Position numbers and translations under genes: made by a program. A stretch of 64,000 bases of DNA from Paraburkholderia tuberum STM678 (GTDB taxonomy: Bacteria > Pseudomonadota > Gammaproteobacteria > Burkholderiales > Burkholderiaceae), in contig NZ_CADFGP010000021.1 in the NCBI RefSeq assembly GCF_902833905.1, positions 80,194 through 144,193 of the forward strand. The letters are read 5' to 3'. The notes under the pieces are model-generated. The model searched no databases. It saw only the letters and a program-made list of their open reading frames with translations, and was not told where the DNA came from. Numbering within the stretch: position 1 is the first letter of the stretch; each line of letters starts with the position of its first letter. Shown here piece by piece: positions 8,648-16,523 of the stretch.

Positions 8648-8952
8648 TTGCGTTAACCGGACCGCCCGCGCGGCGCACCTCGGCTTCGCGGGGCGTCCGG
8701 CTTTGCATCACCGCGAGGGTCGCTGCGGCAGTGTGATGTTGCACGACATTCGTCATATGCATTGTGCGAGCTTCGCGCGGCGCTTGCGGCCCGCGTGACT
8801 GGATTGTGGCGGAGGCTGAAAACCGCCGTCGCCAAAAGAACGTTTTTACCGGCAACGCCCCAAAAAATGCAGCGACGGCATATGGCTTGCTCGTTTGTTT
8901 GACTAACAGGAAAGGTCCGCTTTCACGCCCGCTTTTACGTCCCGGAGCCCAC
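8648..8952. other. Intergenic region upstream of the solo CheB gene
   Basis: About 300 bases without a gene. The cheB frame is open through the second half but without family homology. A T-rich tract around 8890-8912 (cttgctcgtttgtttgacta) may hold promoter elements for cheB; no clear -10 was identified. Confidence 0.35.
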
Positions 8953-9942
8953 TTGACCCACCGCGACTTCATCGTAATCGGCACGTCCTCGGGAGGGGTC
9001 GATGCGCTGCGTTCGCTTGCCTCGCAGCTTCCCGTCGATATGCCCGCCAGCATCGCCGTCGTGCTGCATATCGGCGCGCATGGCAGCATGCTGCCCGCGC
9101 TTCTGAACCAGGCCGGACCGCTACCCGCCAAGCACGCACAGGATGGCGAACATTACGCGCCCGGCAGAATTTACGTGGCGCCGCCCGATCGGCACCTCGT
9201 CGTCGAGGATGGGCTACTGCGGCTTCTGCACGGCGCGAAAGAGAACTTCGCGCGCCCGGCGATCGACCCCCTCTTTCGCACTGCGGCCACGCAGATAGGG
9301 CCACGCGCGATCGGCGTGATCCTGACCGGCCTGCTCGACGATGGCACCGCGGGCCTCGAAGCAATCCAGGCGTGCGGCGGCGCGACGCTCGTCCAGGACC
9401 CGGCCGACGCGTTCGCGAGCGAGATGCCGCGACATGCATCGCCGTTTGCCGACCACGTGCTGCCGCTCGATCAAATGGGGCAATGTTTGGTAAAACTGAC
9501 CGGCGGCAACGCCAGCGCGCCGGGAAAAAACGGCCGTGCGCGGCGCGAGGCGACCGATCGCATCGTTCTCGAACAAGACGCGTGGCTGGCCGGCACCACG
9601 GCATTCGAAGCAATCAGGGGACTCGCGACGCCCTCGACTTTCACATGCCCCGAATGCAACGGCACGCTGTGGCGCATGACCGGATCGCGGGTGATGCGTT
9701 ATCGCTGTCATACCGGTCATGCGTATTCGGCCGCGTCGCTCGGCGACGGCCGCATGACGGATGCCGAGGACTCATTGCGCAAAGCGCTGCGCGCGCTGCG
9801 CGAGCGCGAAATGTTTAGCCGCGAGTTGCGCGACCATTTCGCCAAAACCGGAGATACCGCCGCCCAACAGCGCGAGGAGGATAATGTGCTGCGCGCGAGG
9901 CACGCGGCCGAACTGCTGCAGTCGATGCTGATGGAAAAATGA
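8953..9942 (+). CDS. CheB-type protein-glutamate methylesterase without a receiver domain
   Basis: 329 residues from a TTG start at 8953, chosen because GGAG (8944-8947) sits at the right distance and the protein then begins THRDFIVIGTSSGG. The methylesterase domain (1-190) has the catalytic Ser in GTSSGG, a His in the HIGAHGS segment and the Asp in TGLLDDGTAG. It lacks the N-terminal receiver of classical CheB. A C-terminal cysteine/histidine element (TCPECNG...RYRCHTGHAYS) looks like a small zinc-binding module, followed by an Arg/Glu-rich helix. It probably acts on the chemosensory-like hybrid encoded next. Its stop overlaps or closely precedes that gene. Confidence 0.85.
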   Translation: MTHRDFIVIGTSSGGVDALRSLASQLPVDMPASIAVVLHIGAHGSMLPALLNQAGPLPAKHAQDGEHYAPGRIYVAPPDRHLVVEDGLLRLLHGAKENFARPAIDPLFRTAATQIGPRAIGVILTGLLDDGTAGLEAIQACGGATLVQDPADAFASEMPRHASPFADHVLPLDQMGQCLVKLTGGNASAPGKNGRARREATDRIVLEQDAWLAGTTAFEAIRGLATPSTFTCPECNGTLWRMTGSRVMRYRCHTGHAYSAASLGDGRMTDAEDSLRKALRALREREMFSRELRDHFAKTGDTAAQQREEDNVLRARHAAELLQSMLMEK

Positions 9943-10046
9943 GTGCAATGCGGGATAATAACCGTCCGAGCCAGCAGGAAATGGGCTCGTCGCCCTATAA
10001 AAATCCACCGCTGAACACTATCCTTTCCAAGAAGGGACACGCAGCC

Positions 10047-13000
10047 ATGTCAAAGAAGCGAGGGCAAACTCTGCCTAGCCAGGCACTCTATCCGATCGTC
10101 GGTATCGGCGCATCGGCGGGGGGGCTTAACGCGCTGACGGAGTTCTTCGAGGCGCTGCCCGCGCGCACGTCGATGGCCTTCGTCGTGGTCGTTCACCTGT
10201 TGCCGGATCACGAAAGCAATCTGGCCTCACTGCTGCAGAAAGTCACCAGCATGTCCGTGCAGCAGGTCACCGGCCCCACGCCGATCGAATCGGACCACGT
10301 CTATCTGGTCGCGCCCTCGTTCGAGATGATCATGGTCGACGGCTACCTGCGCGTCACGCGCAAGCTGCCCGAGGAAGGACGCCGCGCGAGCATCGATCTG
10401 TTTTTCCGCACGCTCGCCGAGGCGCACCGCGAACGCGCGATAGGGATCGTGATGTCGGGAGCGGGCTCGGACGGCTCGGTCGGCTTGTCGCGCATCAAGG
10501 AAATGGGCGGCATCACGCTCGTGCAGGACCCTTCCGAGGCCGAATACGACAGCATGCCGCGCAGCGCAATCGCGACCGGCATGGCCGACTTCGTGATGAC
10601 CGCGGCCGAGATGCCGCAACGGCTGCTCGATCTGTGGTCCACCGCGCGGGAAATCCATCTGCCGGCCGCGGAGGCGGACGAGCCCGAGGAAGACACGGTC
10701 AACGAGTCGGCCGAGCGCGCGCTGCGCGAAATCATGGTGATTCTGCGCACCCGCACCGCACACGATTTCCGACATTACAAACGGGCTACGGTTCTGCGGC
10801 GTATCGAACGCCGGCTGCAAGTCAACGGCATTACCGACCTGCAGGTGTATCGCGATTATCTGCATCTGCACCCTGAAGAAACCCAGGCGCTGTTGCAGGA
10901 CATGCTGATCAGCGTCACCAATTTCTTCCGCGACAAGGAAGCGTTCGACGTGCTCGAACGTGAAGTATTGCCGCCCCTGTTCGAAAACCGCGGCGAACAG
11001 GACCGCATCCGCGTGTGGTCGGTGGGCTGCGCGACGGGCGAAGAAGCCTATTCGCTGGCGATGCTGCTGCAGGAACGCTCGCTGAAGTCGCCCGAGGGCG
11101 TGTCTTTTCAGGTATTCGCGACCGACATCGACGAGCGCGCCATTTCCCTCGCGCGCGCCGGTGTGTACCCGGACTCGATCTCCGCCGACCTGACGCCGGC
11201 GCGCATCCGCCAGTTCTTCACGAGGGACGCCGCGCATTTCCGGATCAAGAAAGAGCTGCGCGAGCACATGCTGTTCGCCCACCACAACGTGCTGAGCGAC
11301 CCGCCGTTCTCGCGGCTCGACATGATCTGCTGCCGCAACCTGCTGATCTACCTCGACCGCGAAGCGCAGATCGAAATCCTGAAGATGTTCCACTTCGCGC
11401 TGCGGCCCGGCGGCATGCTGTTCCTCGGCAGCTCGGAGTCGGCCGACGGCGTGAGCTCGATGTTCACCGTGGTCGACAAGCGCAACCGCATCTATCGCGC
11501 GAACATGGCGGTACGCAGTGACACGCCGCTGCCGATCGCGATTTCCGGCACCATGAGCTCGCGGCCTGTCGTGACCACGGTGCAGCCGCCGGGGCGCCGG
11601 CGCTTTTCGTTCGGCGATCTGCATCAGCGGCTCGTCGAGCAATATGCGCCGCCCAGCGTGCTGGTGAGCCGCGAATCCGAAATCGTTCATCTGTCCGATC
11701 GCGCCGGGCGTTTTCTGCAGTATTCCGGCGGCGAGCCCTCGCACAACATCGTAGCCGTCGTGCGTCCGGAACTGCGGCTGGAACTGCGCACCGCGATCTA
11801 TCAGGCCTTGCACACGAACCGCAGCGTCGAAGCGCGCCGCGTGCGCATCGAGCGCGATGGCCGATCGTACTTCGTCAACATGACCGCGCGGCCCGTGCAC
11901 GATCCGGAAGCGAACGCGGACTTCGTGCTGGTGCTGTTCGACGAGGTCGAGGACAGCGTGGCGAACGCCGAAACGGCGCCGGCCGACGTGCAGAAAGACC
12001 CGATCATCACTCAGCTCGAACGGGAACTGCAACGCACGAAGGAACAGTTGCAGTCCACGATCGAGCAGTCGGAAACCTCAACCGAGGAGCTGAAGGCATC
12101 GAACGAGGAATTGCAGGCGATCAACGAGGAACTGCGCTCGGCGACCGAGGAACTCGAAACCAGCAAGGAAGAGCTGCAATCGATCAACGAGGAGTTGACC
12201 ACGGTCAACGCGGAGCTGAAGTCGAAGGTCGAGGAAACCGGCAAGATCAACGACGACTTGCACAACCTGATCGCCGCGAACGACATCGGCACCATCTTCG
12301 TCGACCGCAACATCTGCATCAAGCGCTATACGCCGCGCGCAACCGACGTCTTCAGCATCATTCCGTCGGACATCGGCCGCTCGCTGCTCGACATCACACA
12401 CCGCCTCGAATACGACAAGCTCGCCGACGACGCGGCCGAGGCATTCGACTCGTTGCGCCTGATCGAACGCGAGCTGAAGAGCAACGACGGGCGCTGGTAT
12501 CTCGCGCGCTTCGTGCCTTACCGCACGACCGAAGACCGCATCGACGGCGCGGTGCTGTCGTTCATCGACATCACCGGGCGGCGTCAGGCGGAAGACCGGC
12601 TGCGCGAAGGCGAGCGCCGCATGCGCATCGTCGCGGAAAGCACGCGCGACTACGCGATCATCACCTTCGACGACAACGGCGTGATCAACAGCTGGAACGC
12701 GGGCGCGGAACGGATTTTCGGCTATACGGAAGCCGATATGATCGGCCAGTCCGCCGACATCCTGTACACCGAAGAGGACCGCGCCGACAACGTCGCGCAA
12801 CGCGAGTTCGCCGAAGCGCGTCTGAATGGCCGCGCCGAAGAGGAGCGCTGGCATTTGCGCAAGGACGGCACGCGCTTTTTCGCGAGCGGCGTGCTGTCCC
12901 GTCTCGACGAACCGGGCATCAGCGGCTTTGCGCAGATCACGCGCGATCTCGGCGAATATGTGAACGAACCGACCTCGGGACGCGGCACCCATGTCGAATC

Positions 13001-14129
13001 GCTGCGCGCGGCAAGCGAGCGCGACGCACAGCGGCGCCGCGACGAATTTCTCGCGGTCGTGTCGCACGAGCTCAAGCATCCGCTGAACCTGATTTCGGCC
13101 AGCGCCGAGCTGATCGCGCGCGCGCCGGAAACGCGGCAGAACCTGAACGTGTCGCGCGCGACCGATACGATCCGCCGCACCGTGATGGGCCAGGCGCAAA
13201 TCATCGACGATCTGCTCGACATTTCGCGCGTGCGCACGGGCAAGCTGTCGGTCGTGCGCACCGTGGTCGACATGCGCGAGATCGTGCAGCGCGTGTGCAG
13301 CGCGGTGCAGGACGATACGGCGCAGCGCGGCGTCGCGTTGAGCGTCGACATCACCGATGCGCCCGTGATCATTCACGCGGACCTCACGCGGATCGAGCAG
13401 ATCGTGTGGAATCTGATCAGCAATGCACTGAAGTTCACGCAGCGCGGTTCGATTCAGGTGTCGTTGCAGGTCAACGATCACGCCGAGGCCGTGCTGCGCG
13501 TCAGCGATACCGGCATCGGCATCGAGGCGTCGCTGCTGCCGCATATCTTCGAGATGTTCCAGCAGAGCCGCGATCCGGGCTTGCGCCGCGGGGGCCTCGG
13601 CATCGGCCTCGCGCTGGTGCGTGATCTGGTCAACCTGCACGGCGGCGCAGTGCGTGCGGAGTCGGACGGCGTCGGCCGCGGCGCGACTTTCACGGTGACC
13701 CTGCCCACCCACCGGCTCGCCACCCGCACGAGCGCGGATATCGAAGTCACCGCCGAGCCGTTGAAAGGCACGCGCATCCTGATGGTCGACGACGACGCCG
13801 CGACCGTCGAAACCTTCAAGCTGCTGCTGGAAAGCGAGGGCGCCGAAGTGCGGACCGCGACGAGCGGCGAGGAAGCGTTGACGATGATCAACGGCAACGC
13901 GCCCGATATCATCCTGTCCGACATCGGCATGCCGGGCATGAACGGTATGGAGTTCATCGGCAAGCTGCGCGGCATGCCGACGATGAAGTCCGTGATCTGC
14001 GTCGCGGTCAGCGGCTTTGGACAGCAGGCGGACGTCAGTGCGGCCGAACACGCGGGCTTCGACGCGCACCTGAAAAAGCCGGTGGTTCTCGAAGACCTGC
14101 TGAGCATTTTCGCGCGGCTGCGCGGCTGA
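10047..14129 (+). CDS. CheB-CheR-PAS-histidine kinase-receiver hybrid signalling protein
   Basis: 1360 residues. In order: CheB methylesterase (~15-195, GIGASAGG near 18); CheR methyltransferase (~225-485, VWSVGCATGEEAYS near 327); a long Glu/Leu heptad coiled coil (~650-745); two PAS domains (~745-860 and ~870-980); HisKA with VSHELKHPL (phospho-His near 1006); HATPase with NLISNALKF near 1121, DTGIGI and GGLGIGLAL; and a C-terminal receiver with acidic DDD, phospho-Asp in SDIGMPG near 1291 and Lys in LKKPV near 1341. No membrane helix, so cytosolic. Start 10047 follows AAGGGACACGC; an alternative ATG at 9939 overlaps the cheB stop and would add 36 residues. It joins adaptation enzymes, sensing, kinase and receiver in one chain; input and target are unknown. 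Confidence 0.92.
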   Translation: MSKKRGQTLPSQALYPIVGIGASAGGLNALTEFFEALPARTSMAFVVVVHLLPDHESNLASLLQKVTSMSVQQVTGPTPIESDHVYLVAPSFEMIMVDGYLRVTRKLPEEGRRASIDLFFRTLAEAHRERAIGIVMSGAGSDGSVGLSRIKEMGGITLVQDPSEAEYDSMPRSAIATGMADFVMTAAEMPQRLLDLWSTAREIHLPAAEADEPEEDTVNESAERALREIMVILRTRTAHDFRHYKRATVLRRIERRLQVNGITDLQVYRDYLHLHPEETQALLQDMLISVTNFFRDKEAFDVLEREVLPPLFENRGEQDRIRVWSVGCATGEEAYSLAMLLQERSLKSPEGVSFQVFATDIDERAISLARAGVYPDSISADLTPARIRQFFTRDAAHFRIKKELREHMLFAHHNVLSDPPFSRLDMICCRNLLIYLDREAQIEILKMFHFALRPGGMLFLGSSESADGVSSMFTVVDKRNRIYRANMAVRSDTPLPIAISGTMSSRPVVTTVQPPGRRRFSFGDLHQRLVEQYAPPSVLVSRESEIVHLSDRAGRFLQYSGGEPSHNIVAVVRPELRLELRTAIYQALHTNRSVEARRVRIERDGRSYFVNMTARPVHDPEANADFVLVLFDEVEDSVANAETAPADVQKDPIITQLERELQRTKEQLQSTIEQSETSTEELKASNEELQAINEELRSATEELETSKEELQSINEELTTVNAELKSKVEETGKINDDLHNLIAANDIGTIFVDRNICIKRYTPRATDVFSIIPSDIGRSLLDITHRLEYDKLADDAAEAFDSLRLIERELKSNDGRWYLARFVPYRTTEDRIDGAVLSFIDITGRRQAEDRLREGERRMRIVAESTRDYAIITFDDNGVINSWNAGAERIFGYTEADMIGQSADILYTEEDRADNVAQREFAEARLNGRAEEERWHLRKDGTRFFASGVLSRLDEPGISGFAQITRDLGEYVNEPTSGRGTHVESLRAASERDAQRRRDEFLAVVSHELKHPLNLISASAELIARAPETRQNLNVSRATDTIRRTVMGQAQIIDDLLDISRVRTGKLSVVRTVVDMREIVQRVCSAVQDDTAQRGVALSVDITDAPVIIHADLTRIEQIVWNLISNALKFTQRGSIQVSLQVNDHAEAVLRVSDTGIGIEASLLPHIFEMFQQSRDPGLRRGGLGIGLALVRDLVNLHGGAVRAESDGVGRGATFTVTLPTHRLATRTSADIEVTAEPLKGTRILMVDDDAATVETFKLLLESEGAEVRTATSGEEALTMINGNAPDIILSDIGMPGMNGMEFIGKLRGMPTMKSVICVAVSGFGQQADVSAAEHAGFDAHLKKPVVLEDLLSIFARLRG

Positions 14130-14189
14130 ACTAGCGGCTTGACGGGGCGCAACGCATCTATCCGTTGCTTTGCGACGACGACGCGTTGC

Positions 14190-14727
14190 GCGAGGCCGAT
14201 CCGTTTGTCGGCCTCAGGGCTGAACCAGCCGTCGGGCGACGACGTATTTAAATGCGCGCGTGAATGCGGGCCGCTCAGGAAGCCATACCAGCAGTTCAGC
14301 ACGTGCTTGAGTTGCGCGTTGAGCGCCGGGTCGCGAAACAGCGCGTAGCCGGACGGCATGCACATCGGCCAGTCGAGCACCGCGTTCAGCGGACAGTGAA
14401 TCAGATCGGATTTGCTGAACGGCGGTGCGTAGGTCATCAGGTAGTCGACGATCGTCATCAGTTCGTCGATCGATGCATAGCCGAGCACGTAGCCCGCCTC
14501 TTGCGCCTGAATGATGGCCCGCGTCATATCCATGCGCAGCACCGGATCGCCTTCGATCAGCGCCGCGAGTTCTTCGACGGCGCGCGTGCGTGGCGCCGTG
14601 CGCGCACGTTCGCGCGCTTGGCGACCAGCATGGTCCGTTAGCGCGCGAGATGCGCTTCCTCGCGCGGCAGCCATCCTCCAAGCCGCCGCCGTTGCGTGCG
14701 CGGGCTCGCCACTTCGTCGTTCGTCAT
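14190..14727 (-). pseudogene. Phosphatidylserine-decarboxylase-type gene, frameshifted and 3'-truncated
   Basis: A well-placed start at 14727 (ribosome site AAGAAGGGC) opens a frame that reads 29 residues (MTNDEVASPRTQRR, then GGWLPREEAHLAR) to a TAA at 14640-14638. The homology continues in another frame (LTDHAGRQARERA, then VEELAALIEGDPVLRMD). From there it covers the whole PSDC-associated domain: GYASIDELM, FSKSDLIHCPLNAVLDWPM, PSGYALFRDPALNAQLKHVL, and SGPHSRAHLN before GWFSPEA. After ~14195 the similarity stops and the frame merely runs antisense to the hybrid kinase gene. The catalytic decarboxylase domain with its serine cleavage site is missing. The gene is therefore broken twice. Family assignment is from memory of PSDC (PF12588) proteins. 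Confidence 0.7.
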
Positions 14728-14795
14728 GCTTCGCCCTTCTTAAGTGCGACCCTTCGCGCACCGCGCCGGCGGAATGCAGCTTGCTACTCGCCGGT

Positions 14796-15503
14796 ATGGA
14801 ATCGGGCCAGCGCTTGCTCGTCATCTCACCGCATCTCGACGATGCGGTCCTCAGCTGCGGACTTCTGATCGCCGCGCATCCCCGCACGGTCGTCTGCACG
14901 GTTTTCACCGCGCCGCCCGCCGAGAACATGACGACCGATTGGGACCGCGCGGCCGGTTTCGCCGACGCGTTCGAAGCGATGCGGGCGCGTCAGGCGGAAG
15001 ACCGGGAGGCGCTGGGGTTGTTGTCGGCGATTCCCGTGCATCTGCTGTTTCGCGACGCGCAATACCACGCATCGCCTGATGCGGACGAGCTGATCACCGC
15101 GTTGAACCACGCTGTTTCCGAAACAAAACCCACGCTGATCGTGATGCCGTTGGGCCTGTTCCATTCGGATCACGTTCTCGTGTCCAATGCCTGTCTCGCC
15201 CTGATGCGGCGTCAGCCAGCCACGCAGTTCGTCGCGTATGAAGACGTGCCCTACCGGCGCATGTCCGGCGTCGTGCAAGCGCGCCTGTGCGACCTCGCGA
15301 AACGCGGCTACGCCGCCCAGCCACCGCACGCGTTCGATGCGCCCGGCACCATGCAACACGAGCGCATGAAGCGCGCGGCAATCGACGCCTACCGCAGCCA
15401 ACTGCGCGCATTCGGTCCCGAAGGACAGGCGAACCTCTTTTCGCCTGAACGCTGTTGGCAGCTTGGCTGCGACGAATCGGCTCCAACTACGCAAAACGCG
15501 TGA
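14796..15503 (+). CDS. PIG-L/LmbE-family deacetylase
   Basis: 235 residues. The N terminus RLLVISPHLDDAVLSCG carries the zinc motif (H13, D15/D16) of PIG-L N-acetylglucosaminyl deacetylases, with Leu instead of the usual Pro between His and Asp. A second metal-ligand region is FHSDHVLVSNACL. Members remove acetyl groups from GlcNAc-containing substrates or small-molecule glycosides. It is followed 56 bases later by a GT2 gene, suggesting deacetylation of a sugar in a glycan made by that neighbour. Cytoplasmic; the exact substrate is unknown. Confidence 0.85.
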   Translation: MESGQRLLVISPHLDDAVLSCGLLIAAHPRTVVCTVFTAPPAENMTTDWDRAAGFADAFEAMRARQAEDREALGLLSAIPVHLLFRDAQYHASPDADELITALNHAVSETKPTLIVMPLGLFHSDHVLVSNACLALMRRQPATQFVAYEDVPYRRMSGVVQARLCDLAKRGYAAQPPHAFDAPGTMQHERMKRAAIDAYRSQLRAFGPEGQANLFSPERCWQLGCDESAPTTQNA

Positions 15504-15559
15504 CGTACGGCACGAGGTTTGCTGCGTCGTCGCAGTCCAACGTTGAACGATTGCACAGC

Positions 15560-16492
15560 ATGCAAACCAAAGCCCCCCACCCGCGTATTTCGGTCGTCGT
15601 TCTCACGTATAACCGTGCGGGCGAATTGCTCACTACCCTGGAACGTCTGCTCGCGTTGCCCGAAAACCCGCCGATCATCGTCGCCGACAACGGTTCCACC
15701 GACACCACGGTCGCACTCGTCGAAGCGCGCTATCCGAGCGTTCGCGTCGTCGAATGCAACGGCAATCTCGGCGCGGCAGGGCGCAACCACGCGGTCGCGT
15801 GCGTCGAGACCGACTATGTCGCGTTCTGCGATGACGACACCTGGTGGGGCCCGGGCTCGCTCGAACGCGCGGTGCAATTGCTCGATGCATGGCCGCGCGT
15901 CGGTGTGCTGAACGCGCGTGTCGCGGTCGGCGCGGACAACACGACGGATCCGACCTGTGCGTTGATGCGCGCAAGCCCGCTCGGCCGTGTCGGTCTGCCG
16001 GGGCCCTCCTTGATCGGCTTGATGGCGGGCGCATGCGTGTTTCGCGCGGCGCTGTATCGCGAGATCGGCGGCTATGAGCCGCGTCTTTTCATCGGCGGTG
16101 AGGAAGCACTCGTTTCGCTCGACGTGCTCGCGTCGGGACATGCGATCGTCTACTGCGAGCAGTTGACGCTCCATCACCATCCGTCGCCGGTGCGCGACAG
16201 CGCGTTGCGCCGTCGCATGCTCGCGCGCAACGCCGCGTGGGTCGCGTGGCTGCGTCTGCCGTTGGGCGAAGCGTTGAGCGCGACTGTGCGCGCCCTCGAC
16301 GTATTCGCGTGGGAAGGCACGCTGATGCGCGACGGCACCGAATTACTGGCCGGGCTCGCGTGGACCGTGCGAGAACGCCGGGTGGTCCCCCGGTCGATCC
16401 TCGCGATGCGCGACCGCGTGCGCGCGGCCGAGCGCAATCTCGACGCGTCCGCAACGACGACTGTTGGTGGCAAGTTCGACGCGTCGATCTGA
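15560..16492 (+). CDS. Glycosyltransferase family 2
   Basis: 310 residues from ATG 15560. GT-A fold: ISVVVLTYNRAGELLTTLERL at the N terminus, VADNGSTDTT for nucleotide binding, a DDDT motif (metal/nucleotide-sugar site) near residue 93, and the acceptor-site region GGYEPRLFIGGEEALVSLD. No membrane helices are obvious. Upstream in-frame residues (from 15455) overlap the deacetylase and are not likely translated. It probably works with the preceding PIG-L deacetylase. It is convergent with the ABC exporter-receiver gene. Confidence 0.88.
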   Translation: MQTKAPHPRISVVVLTYNRAGELLTTLERLLALPENPPIIVADNGSTDTTVALVEARYPSVRVVECNGNLGAAGRNHAVACVETDYVAFCDDDTWWGPGSLERAVQLLDAWPRVGVLNARVAVGADNTTDPTCALMRASPLGRVGLPGPSLIGLMAGACVFRAALYREIGGYEPRLFIGGEEALVSLDVLASGHAIVYCEQLTLHHHPSPVRDSALRRRMLARNAAWVAWLRLPLGEALSATVRALDVFAWEGTLMRDGTELLAGLAWTVRERRVVPRSILAMRDRVRAAERNLDASATTTVGGKFDASI

Positions 16493-16523
16493 GACCTCGC
16501 TCAGACCTGAATCGCGCGCATCA

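Noticed and set aside
12078..14069. 663-codon minus-strand ORF opposite the hybrid kinase
   Set aside because: Antisense shadow; kinase motifs on the plus strand are complete.
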